Below are positions 13,154 to 23,700 of a stretch of DNA of 64,000 bases, piece after piece. This DNA is from Brugia malayi (lineage: Eukaryota > Nematoda > Chromadorea > Rhabditida > Onchocercidae): assembly GCF_000002995.4 (NCBI RefSeq), contig NW_025062477.1, positions 7,474,649 to 7,538,648 of the forward strand. Direction: 5' to 3'. Made by a program: the position numbers and the translations under genes. The notes under the pieces are model-generated. The model was given only the letters and a program-made list of their open reading frames with translations, made no database searches and was not told the DNA's origin. Position 1 is the stretch's first letter. The number at the start of each line of letters is the position of its first letter.

Positions 13154-15709
13154 AAACTCGTGTGGTGATAGTTTTTCATATTATTGTTGAAATAGATTTT
13201 GAAGCTAGATTTTTTAGCCCGTTGTTATGATATGTATTAAATTTCCGAGATATTTTTTCCTAATACATTTGTTAATAATGTTCCATTGTACTGAACTTTC
13301 ACAATGTCTCATGATACTGAGCCTTTTTAAGCTTCAACAAGTTTCATCGATGGAATCCGATTATGATGATAGCGATAGGCGATATGGAGGATCATTGGCA
13401 GATCCAAATTTGCCTGCCCGTGAGACATCTATTGTTAGATTGGCCGGCTTACCATATGGTTGTACCAAAGAAGAAATCGTTCGTTTCTTTGAACCACTTG
13501 AAATAGCCGATAGAGGTATGTCCTAATTATCTAAATCCATTTAGCTTGTTCATGTTGAAGGAATCCATTGTTTATGACTTTGTTTCTCTTTCTGCAATGG
13601 AAGTGTTTGCGTTTGATTAGAAGAATAGTTATTTAACAGCTTCAAAAATTTTAGTTTATTTAATGTTTATTTGACAGTAGAAGATTTGCATTGTTTGCAG
13701 TCTCGCTGTTAGTGTAAATATTTAGTGTAGAAGAATATGGAAGGTTGCTTTTGCGATATTCTTCATTTACTAATTTTTCTAGGTATTGTTATGACTTACG
13801 ATCGTTACAGTGGAAAACCGAAAGGCGAAGCTTTCGTTGCATTTATTGATGATGAGTCGGCCTCAAAAGCTCTTGCTAAAAATAAGGAATACATTCAGCA
13901 TAGGTATTGCTCTATTAGTCGATTTAGTATTCTCAATGTTTAATTTCCAATGCTTTATTAAAATAAAAAAGCTTTCGCAGATTGTATTTAACAAGTATGC
14001 TTGTCAGATCTGATTTGTGTGTTTTTTTGAAGTTGACCATATTTTGTTATTAAGATATGTGGACATATATCCGTCATCTTATGGTGAGATGCTTCGAGCT
14101 TTGGATGGAGGTCTTGATCCGTACGGTGGTGGTCGGGGATGGGAAAGGGATCGTCGCCCGAGAGGGTTGCCATATGATCGTCCAGGTGCTGACCGGGGTT
14201 ATCGTGATTCCAGAATGCATCGGAATGGTTTGTTTATTTCTAAACTTTTATAAGTAACAATCAGATATGAAAGGATCAGCACAGTATGGGTTGATGAAAG
14301 GGATCGTCGGTTCAACTTTTGGGGAAAACGGGGATTTTCTTCTGGAAGCCACGGTGGAATCTGGTTAGAAACGAGTTATTTAGCAAATCTGAATATTTTG
14401 TGCCTTGCTGGAAAATCTGGAAATTTCTGAGGTCGCTGCGACCTTGGAAAACATTCGGGAATCTGCTGAGCTATGGTTGTGTTTTGGGTATTAAATGTGA
14501 ATGTGAACGGGGGGTTGCAGAAGTATGGGCCGACAGATACGGTGGTAGTGGCGACGGTTATGATGATGGGTACGGTGGTGGACGTGGTGGTGGAGGACCG
14601 ATGCGACGGGGTTGGAGAGATGAACCGCCGATGGGTGGCCATAGGGGGTATTCACCACCGCGGCGTCGTTATACGACGCCGCCACCGGAATACTGTATAC
14701 GGATGCGCGGTCTTCCATATCGGGCCACGGAACGCGACATAATCGATGTAAGTTGTAATAGTAAAAAGTATATTTACCTACCTAGAATAGGCTAAAAAAT
14801 AGCTGAACAGAGGGAAACGAATCTGGCGAATAATGCTGTTTCGTGTTGGGGACATTCTTCTGCTTATATTCGGAAGCAGCATTGACTGGCTAATTAATTA
14901 ACGAAGGGTCTGCACATTTCTGTAGATTGGTTGGTTCAGTTTTTGTGGATTGGTGTTCTGGATTTTGAATTTGATTTGCGGTCATTTCATTACTTTGAGC
15001 AATTTCTTGATTATCTTGGCTTTATTTATTCCTTTTTTTTTGCTACTGATCATGACTAATAAATTATTAATTGTTATTAAGAGCACCAAGAGTGCGAATG
15101 ATAGTTGCACTTTTTATTCATTTTGTGATCACTGCTAATCGAATCTTTCATACAAAATGGAATGTATGAGCAATTTTTTACTTTTTATCAGTTATATTAA
15201 TTGATCATTAATGCACTTACTAATTTGAAACCCTTATTATGTCGTCTAGTGAAATTTCAAAATTTGTGACTTTTATTAATCTCTTGAGGTTGTTCATTGT
15301 TCAAATTTAGTTCTTCCAACCGCTACGACCAGCATCGATTGATGTGTTATATGAATATGGAACGGACCGTCCTAGTGGTGAGGCAATTGTTGAGTTCAGA
15401 AATCGAGCGGATTTCGATGCTGCCATGCAACGCAATAGAAATTATATGGGTATATCTTTGTTGTTCGGAATCCGGAACTAAGTAAACCATTGTCTAGTAA
15501 AGTCCATTGACTCAAGTCTCTAAATCCTAAGCTTTCGGTCCAAAGAAAGTGCAGGGAGGTTTAGTTCTTCTTGTATTGGTATTGTAAGCAGTGATTTCGA
15601 ACGATGAACGAAAAAATTATGTTATTATATTCATTCGCATAATTTCTTGCGAAATGTCATTCTATCGATTTCAGGATCACGTTACGTAGAACTCATCCCG
15701 GAACAATAA
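12101..15709 (+). CDS. hnRNP F/H-type RNA-binding protein with three quasi-RRMs
   Basis: Nuclear RNA-binding protein of the hnRNP F/H/GRSF1 group, which binds G-rich RNA and controls splicing and polyadenylation in relatives. Exons: 12101-12182, 12719-12867, 13332-13515, 13783-13903, 14055-14227, 14521-14747, 15311-15449, 15675-15709; phases agree and give 369 residues from ATG to TAA. RRM1 begins almost at the start codon (MKCRGLPWSCTEDDLREFF) and ends in GKRYVE. RRM2 starts IVRLAGLPYGCTKEEIVRFF and ends in QHRYVDIYPS. A linker rich in Gly, Arg and Tyr follows. RRM3 starts YCIRMRGLPYRATERDI and runs to the C-terminus (GSRYVELIPEQ). The three 'RGLPY/W' openings and 'RYVE' closings are the hallmark of quasi-RRMs. 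Nematode relatives include C. elegans hrpf-1 and sym-2; I cannot say which is the orthologue. An AATAAA overlaps the stop codon. Confidence 0.95.
12618..12665. repeat. 24 bp direct duplication in hnRNP intron 1
   Basis: Two identical, adjacent copies of a 24 bp sequence beginning TAATAGCAAGAG occupy 12618-12641 and 12642-12665. Identity suggests a recent duplication. It lies about 50 bp upstream of the acceptor of exon 2. Confidence 0.85.
13115..13149. repeat. (TA)n microsatellite in an hnRNP intron
   Basis: About 35 bp of uninterrupted TA dinucleotides in the intron between the exons ending at 12867 and starting at 13332. Confidence 0.95.
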
Positions 15710-16776
15710 AATCTGTTATGGAAGAAACCATGGATTTCCAGAAATTTGATCTTGTAAAATTTATATCAGCTAGTAATACCGTTCAATACAAATGTTCTTT
15801 CCAGTATTTATTTTTTTGTCCTATTTTGTGCTTATTTACAGGCAAAGTATCTAGTAAAGAAGAGCTCTACTACTCTTCTGCTTTTTGTTTTTTGCCGTCC
15901 CTCAAATTTTCAGTTGCTTCGTCCTTCCAAAGCGCAAATTTAAGGTTTCCTAGCTCCTTGTATTTTTTTTTTGGAATTTACATTTTTATAGCTACCAAAA
16001 TTATCCTAGATTAGTCGTGCTAAATGTTTATTTCTTTTTAGGGAACAAGTTTTGTATTTTCCGTTGCATTCTTAAAGTAAAGCATTTAAGCAATTTCATG
16101 ATCGCCATTTCCAATATATGTACCTGTCATGTCATTTATCCACTGTTACGTTATAAAATTTGTTTGTGAATGTCAGCATAACTATCTAATAAGTGAAAAA
16201 TTTCTTTAGCAGTGCATTTAATGACTTTGTTTAAATATAATTTGGAAGTGAAGAATACAGGAGAATCGGCTTCATATTTTCTTTCGACACGCTTAAACAC
16301 TAATTGTGTCAGCAGGTTATTCTTAATAGGTATGCAAATTCCTCGGTTCAGGATTTGCATAGCTTTCAACCAGTAGAAATTTAAATATTGATAGTGCTAC
16401 ATAAGGCCCTTCAGATTTAATTTGGGCATCTTTTTTCATCGGGTCTGGTACAGTGATGTGTATTGAAAACAAAAGAGAGAGGCGGTGGTTGGTAGACCCG
16501 TGAGTTTCATAAGCACTGGTGTCGCTTGTTTCAGTCTTTTGTGTTACAAATTCTGGATTCTGAAATAAAGGGAAGGACGGTTTCAATATTTGAGGTCCAC
16601 AGCGGTAATATAGTTGTCCATCGAAATTTTATTCCCCTGCACTTCATTTACTTTTTAATTGAGTGAAGTGGATGAAGTCATTAACTACCTTCAGTCATGA
16701 AGAAAGGGAAAGAAGTGCTGAAGTTCTATGAGGAAGCGGTGTAGTCTTCGTGTGGCATAAGTGATGGTATTTGTAG
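15710..16776. other. Intergenic region and probable 5' part of the first phosphatase gene
   Basis: About 1.1 kb without a recognisable protein. Because the first supported phosphatase exon (16777) has no in-frame ATG, a short upstream exon probably lies in this stretch. An ATG at 16697 opens a 15-codon frame (MKKGKEVLKF...) that stops at 16742; joining it directly to 16777 would need a 38-base intron and gives the wrong phase. Confidence 0.4.
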
Positions 16777-19700
16777 GAAGAATGGACATGGGAGGATTCG
16801 TAATCGCGGAACAAATAATGCTGGAGGGTCAAACATCATTGGAGATTCTGCTGTGTATGCATCTTCACGTCATCTCGATGTCAAGTTTCTACGTGGTTGG
16901 GAATCCACGTATGTAAAATAATCATCATTACTTCAGAATCCATTTTTTAAACTCTGTTTTACAAAAATCACTCTACCTGGGAGCTCATTTTTTAATTTCT
17001 GTTTTACAAAAATTGTGATTTGACTAATGCCTATGCTATCAAATATAACGATTCTGGTTTGATCTAAGTATGTTGTTATTCAAAGTCATGAAGACTGTAT
17101 GTCGGATAATGTTTTATCTTATTAGCAAGAGTGTCAAATATAAAGCTCAAAAATAATCTTTAACCTTCCAGACCTTCTCTTTATCGAACATCGTCAGTAT
17201 TCATTACCACATTCAACGTTAATGGATGTATACCAACACTGGATGGAATACCGAGTTGGTTAAATTGTGAAGGCATTCTTCCACCTGATTTTTACATTAT
17301 TGGGTTTGTTACTTTCATTTAATGTTGGATAAAGAAAGTGAATCATGTTAAGAAGTTTTTTCTTTCAAGTTATTGGTGACTTTGTACTGTTTCTAGAACT
17401 TTTCTGTTTTTCCCTTACATTGAGTATTATCTGTCTCCCAATATTTCCATGGTTATTAACTTTCAGACTTCAAGAAATGGATTTTTCTCCACAAGCTTTC
17501 ATAATGAATGCATCAACACGACACATGGAATGGAAAGTCATTATCGCCAAATCTTTTCCAAAAGGCACTGATTATGATTTGGTTAGTTTTTTCATTCTCT
17601 TTTTTCTAGTTCGAATTTTGAGCTGACTGTTAATCTTTTATATGCATTCAGGTAAGTGAAATACGATTGGTAGGTATATTACTAGCAGTTTACCGACGTA
17701 TAGGCAGTAAAATCAAGGTACATCCATCCGAAATTGACGCAGTTATGGTACCGACTGGACGATATAATGTATTTGGAAGAGCACTGAGTGATAAGGTATA
17801 CTTTCTGGTATTTATTTCTTTAATCCCTACTAGGATTAGATATGTTGGCATTACTGAATTCCTAATGTTTCAGTGGAATTATATGACAAATGAAATCTTA
17901 AACTTGTTCTAGGAGATAAATGCTTTGAGTATTTGAATACAGCGGCAATTCCATAGGTGATGAAAACAAAAAAGCTTTGATGAATCATAAATGATTTGAG
18001 AAAGATATGGGATTATTTTTCAAGAATTGTTTTCATATATTGCAATATGATGTTATCTGAGACAAATGGATTCATAGGGTGCTGTTGCGATCAGCATGTG
18101 TATGAATGATACAGCAGTTTGTTTTGTGAACGTACACTTTGCTGCTCATATTGGTGGAAATGAAAAACGCATCTTGGATTATAAGTATGTTCAAGTTTGT
18201 AGATAAATTTCTTTTTAAAATTCAAACTTAGTTTGATTATTGACGGAATTCATTCTTGATTTTCCATTTCAATATTCCTATTTCGGTAAATTTCAGACAT
18301 ATAGTCAAAAATATACGTTTTAATAAAAATGGTAAAACTCTTTTCGAACACGATGCTGTTTTTTGGTTTGGTGATTTAAATTTTCGCTTGGATACTGCAT
18401 ATGGTATGAATAACAATGAATTGCGTAAACTATGCAACGATGATGAGGCATTCAGAGATATGCTTGTTTACGACCAGGCAAGTTAACATAATTCGGAAAA
18501 TTCCAATTATTGAATAATTTTTGTGATTATTAGTGTTGGAGGGTGTTTCAAGATTCTGAGCTTTATTTTATATAAAACGATTTGTTAGATCTTAAAAGTG
18601 AATTTGATACTTTTTCTGGTGGTGATGCATAAATTGTAAAATGGAATATTAAACTCTCCGTCTGGCAGGTTAAGTAGTCGTTCACTAATAGTGTCATATT
18701 AGAACCGTGGAAATCATATCAAAACAATCTCCTAAGCGTTATTGTATGTGCTAGATAAGATTTAAAGGAAAAAAAGCTTTCCAGTAGTGCTTTTGCATAT
18801 TTATAACATAGCGAAACATCAATATTTCTTTGTTTTAATACTTTTTTCTTATGTTTTAATACTTTTTTTTTAGTACCGGTATGTTTCAGTGCTTTTTAAA
18901 TGTCCAACCTTACTAGAAATATATATATATATATATTTTTTTTTCGATAATTTTTGATGGTTGCAGAACAGTCTATCTAGAAAGAGAATTTCCGGATATT
19001 GTAAAATTTGACATGATTTATAAGTTTGGTTTAATAGAACTTTCGTATTGATTCAGTGAACTTATTAAATGAGAAGGCTTGATTTTCCTTATAATATTAC
19101 GGTTATGTTGAAGAATACGAACTGTTTAGCTTAAAAGAGCGATGAAACTCAAAATTATATTTAAAAATTTCAAAGAACCGGAATTTTTGAATTTTCGTCC
19201 AACTTTCAAATATGATATTAACTCCGACAAGTGGGATAGCAGGTTGTACCAAATGCTTTTCACTAGTTTTTTCTGTTTTCCTTATTTTAGTAGCTGCTTT
19301 AAACTTTTAAAAATCTCAAAATTGATGCATTGTTTAGAGGAGTCGTTCTCACTTTTCGAATATTAGTTATCCGTGTCTTTTGTCATATAGACCTACATGC
19401 CCACTTTAATTATTGGTAATTTATATGTTGTGGGTCATCTTATTATGTCAGAGATATCTTTTCCTCTTATTTGCATCTATCTAAGATATTATAATGACTT
19501 CATAGCTCTCTCAGCATTCAACTGCTGCTAATCCTCAAGTTGATTATCATTCCATTTACACAGTAAACTAAACTTTCAAATCATAATTTTCATGATTCTT
19601 TTTTTCAGCAGAAAAAAACGTGTGCCTGCTTGGTGTGATCGTATTTTATGGTGGAATCAGAAAGGAGTCCACATCAGACAGAAATTTTACGACAGCGTAC

Positions 19701-19864
19701 CATCCATCAGATTTTCAGACCACAGACCAGTTAGGGCTCTTTTTTACTTGGGTGTACGAGAAATCGATCCGACTGAATATGAAAAAACTTACCGAAGAGT
19801 GTTCAAGGGAGGGAGTCGTCGTCGTAATGATTATCGCTATAAGAAGGAAGAAACGAAGGAGTGA
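16777..19864 (+). CDS. Inositol polyphosphate 5-phosphatase, catalytic domain only (tandem paralogue of the OCRL-like gene)
   Basis: Removes the 5-phosphate from phosphoinositides or inositol phosphates, judged from its family. Exons: 16777-16908 (start uncertain), 17172-17303, 17467-17581, 17652-17795, 18078-18184, 18297-18477, 19130-19242, 19609-19864, ending in TGA. Motifs in order: FITTFNVNG, the metal-binding Glu of LQEMD, VPTG, NVHFAAH, FWFGDLNFR, PAWCDRIL and SDHRPV, so the catalytic core is complete. The usual MGNKGG loop reads LSDKGA. After SDHRPV it has a short basic tail (RRRNDYRYKKEE) and stops, without the ASH and RhoGAP regions of the neighbour. Exon lengths almost repeat those of the next gene (132, 115, 144/138, 107, 181/178, 113, 256), so the two arose by duplication. 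The intron after 18477 starts with GC. The start codon is not found; the exon at 16777 is supported mainly by the shared WES residues at its end. Confidence 0.9.
18478..19129 (+). other. GC-AG intron in the first phosphatase gene
   Basis: The exon ends GACCAG in phase 0 and the intron begins GCAAGT. The next exon (acceptor 19128-19129) is also phase 0 and continues the homology (KEPEFLNFRP). The only nearby GT, four bases later, would shift the frame. At the same position in the paralogue the donor is GTGAGC (22680), so one copy changed between GT and GC after duplication. A (TA)n stretch lies near 18920. Confidence 0.85.
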
Positions 19865-20772
19865 AATTGTGATTCACATTAGATTTGTCCTCGTGATAAT
19901 TTTTTTAGTTGTGAATAGTTCAGATCACTGCAGTTAATTTAAGAGGTTAATTCAGTTATTCGCCTCTTTGATTTTCCCAAATTTTGCTTTTTAATTCTCA
20001 GCTGTTTTTATCAAATTACTAGCTTTTTAAATTATCAAAAGCTGAATTTTAATAATCGCTCAAGACTTTAGTTTTGGCCAGCATATCTGTTGAAGATTTG
20101 TAACTTTAGACTAGCAGAGAAAAATTGTTTCGGAGTTATGCTCCACAGCTAGGATTTTTTCATAGTTGCTCCGATTTATCGCTTTCGCTTTCTGAATTTA
20201 TCAACAAATCCTTCCTACTGAAAGCTAGTTGCCAATAATTTTTAATGTAATTTGAGAAGCATCTCTACACTGCCAGCAGGCTGTGCTAGTTACCACTTTG
20301 AAATGCTTCATCAATAGCAGTTGTAAATAACCAAAGACTTCCCGGTTTATTAAAAAAAAAGAATATTTTAATTAGTTCACTGACTACTATCATAACGATA
20401 CACTTACGGTTGCTGTAGCGATTACGAATTGTTTTCGTAATATAATTTTAATCGTAATGCGTTATATAGTGATGCACATGCACAATACATGTATACATTT
20501 CATATTTACAAAGCTGAACTGAATTGATTTGCCGTGCCTTATTTTTGGCCTTCAATAACTTAGTTTATTGATTTATTTCTTTATATTTGTTCCTTTTACG
20601 CTAGTTTTCCTTACATAATGTATTTTCTCGTGATAAGAATGAGTTCGAATAGTACCACACTTGACAAAATTCTTTTTCTTATCATAAAATGATAGTGTCA
20701 AAAGCTGCATTAAGGATTCGAAAACTTTCTACAATTTATAGATAGTTTATTCATGGAAAGCATGGTTGGAGA
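19865..20772. other. Intergenic spacer between the tandem phosphatase genes
   Basis: About 0.9 kb with no recognisable coding sequence. It should hold the 3' untranslated region of the first phosphatase gene and the promoter or trans-splice site of the second. Confidence 0.5.
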
Positions 20773-23700
20773 ATGACCTTTTACACTGCTGGGAATATCA
20801 TACCAGCGCTTTCTCGTCGAGATGATATTGAGGAAGTTATGCGTGATTGGGAAAGCAGGTTAGCCTATTTTTTGCAAAATTCAAGAATTCTTGCCGTAGT
20901 CGGGCATGTTTTGTAACGGTTAATGAATCTCCGTTGTGGTTACATTTATTATTGACAGCTAATATATACCCATTCCCTACTGTCATTCAATTCCGCAGTT
21001 CCTCTTACTTTTCCCAATGCATTATTGCTCATAATTCATATTATATTCATCAGTACATTAGATATAAATTGATCCGTGATTTGTCTTATTGGTTCATTCT
21101 AAGGTATTCGACATATATCACAACATCAATATTCATCACAACATTCAATGTCAACGGCCGAATGCCAACTCATGAGGATTTGCCGAATTGGTTAACGTGC
21201 GATGGAGCATCTGCACCAGATTTTTATGTTATTGGGTTATTTTTTGTTTTAGTATGCAGTTTCAAAAAGAAGTTCAACCTTTACCGATTTCCAGCAATGT
21301 AACATGAGCTATTGTTTCATTGGCTTTTTTGACTGAATGTTCTATCTATCACTTCCAAAGCAAAGGAAATGTACTTTACATCGTATTAAAAGAAAAAATA
21401 AAAAAAGGAGCTTTCTTGCAGTTTTGAATCATTAGATATTTATTATGAATTCAAAATAAATTTTTTACAGTTTCTGCATTACTAACAGCAAAGTAAAAAT
21501 TTCTGGGATGAATGAATTTACAAAACGCCATTATAGATTACAAGAAATGGACCTTTCTCCTCAGGCTTTCCTCATGAATACTTCAGCACGTCACTCTGGA
21601 TGGCAGATTGTCATTCAGAAATCTCTTCCTACTTCCGCCAACTATATTCTGGTATTAAATTCCTATGTTTTGATATAACTGCACTCATTTTCTTATTTTA
21701 GTTGGATTGAGAAAGATCTAAGTTTATCGGCATTGTCTTCTCTCGATTTTTGCTACGTTAGTGTAGTTGCAGCATTTTTGTGATCGGATTATAAAAAGAA
21801 AATATTTAGTTTTAATATTCCTTGATGTATTCAAAGTGTTTTTTACAGGTCCAAGAAGCGCATTTGGTTGGTATATTGTTGATGATTTACCGCCGCATTG
21901 ATTGTGAAGTTCGGGTTGAAAATACAGCAATTGATGTTGAAATTGTACCAACTGGTTTCCCCCTACTGGGTCGTATGGGTAATAAGGTAAGTAATATGGT
22001 AGCAGAATGATCATTTGAAAGATAATGGTGATTTTGAAGTGATATGAACAATAGCAGAAGCTCACTTAGTGGTAGTTTTCTTGCATAATTTTGTTTTCTG
22101 CATAATATTCACTGATTTTTTAAGTTATTATTCTTATATTCGTGTTTTCAAAATGCTTTTTTAGCCTTAAATCATTGCCGAAGTCGTGTATATCTTGCTA
22201 TTATGATTAATGAAAAAAGTTTTCAGCATTAGCGAGAAAAGAATTTTTCAGAAAGAAGTGAGATTTTGTTTAATTTCAAAAATTACTTTAGGGTGGTGTG
22301 GCTATCAGTTTGCAGATTAATGATAGCTATCTTTGTTTTGTGAATTCTCATTTTGCTGCTGGACAGGAAGAATTGGAAAAAAGAAATCAAGATTACAGGT
22401 TAGCCTAGGAGATAAAACAAATATGGTGTAATATATTTATTTACATTTAAAACTAGATATTGCTCAGGGATTTATGGTAATACCATATGTTTCTATTTTA
22501 GGGAAATATCACAAGTTCGCTTCCCAAAAAGCAATAAAAGTTTGTTTGATCATGATGTCATATTCTGGTTTGGTGATATGAATTTTCGTCTGGAAACTAA
22601 TAGTAATTTGAGTAATGATGATTTCCGTCGTCTTTGCTATGACGAGAATGCATTTAGAGATATGATAGTATTTGATCAGGTGAGCTTTTAGAAGTACAGC
22701 AAAAAAAAAGAAGAACATTACATATATTATCGTGGTCTTCCTTTCCTAACCTTCTGTATTCAAATTTTGAAGATGATATTTTTAAGATAGTTCAACCTTT
22801 TCTGATTCTTTGACGATTCCTAGTCAAGAAACATTCATTTCAGATTAGATCATTTTGGATATTATGTATAAATTGATTATTAAAAATTTTTCCAGCTAAA
22901 AAAGCAGAAAAAGCTTAATCATATATTCGTTGATTTTAAAGAACCAGATATTTTAAATTTCCGCCCTACGTATAAATATGATCCTGGAACGACAAGATGG
23001 GATACCAGGTTAATTACGAATTTCTTGCTTGCTTCTGACATGACTTCGAATCGATTTTATATATCTTTATTAGTATTATGGGATATACGAAAATACAAAT
23101 TCAGGACTGCCCATCATGAGATAATATGAAGATTTAGTCTTTTTCTCTTTGTGGTTTTGCTCCGTTTTGCTTTAATTTTTTGCTGAAGTTTTTCCAACTC
23201 TGTATGTTCCATTCTTGAATTTTATAGATGTGCCGCTGTCCTGTTGTTTCCAAATAATGTGAGTAGTTATATGTTTCAGTGATAAATGTCGTTGTCCAGC
23301 TTGGTGTGATCGAATTTTGTGGTGGAACCGTGATGGAGTGAATGTCCGGCAAAAAGTCTACGAAAGTGTAGAATCGGTGGTATTTTCAGATCATAAACCA
23401 GTGCGATCTATATTTTATGTAGAAGTACGGCATGTCGATGAAGCTAAACGGAGTGCTTGTTTGGAGGAAGCTGTACGGGAAGCAGATCGCCGTGCAAATG
23501 AGGCACTTCCGCAGATTGAATTATCGCAAAGCGAAGTAAATTAAAAGTATTTCCTGATAAGCTTCAGTTCTAACAGTGACCTAGTGTGTGTGATCAAAGT
23601 TATTCTCTAAGCAGCTTCTTAATTTACCTTGAATGTTAAGTGTTAAACACCATTTTGTAGAACTTTCTGTACAGTTTGCAGTCAGTTTAAACTTTCAGGT

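Noticed and set aside
16697..16744. Short ATG frame MKKGKEVLKF as first exon of the short phosphatase
   Set aside because: It stops after 15 codons, and direct splicing to 16777 would need a 38-base intron and gives the wrong phase.
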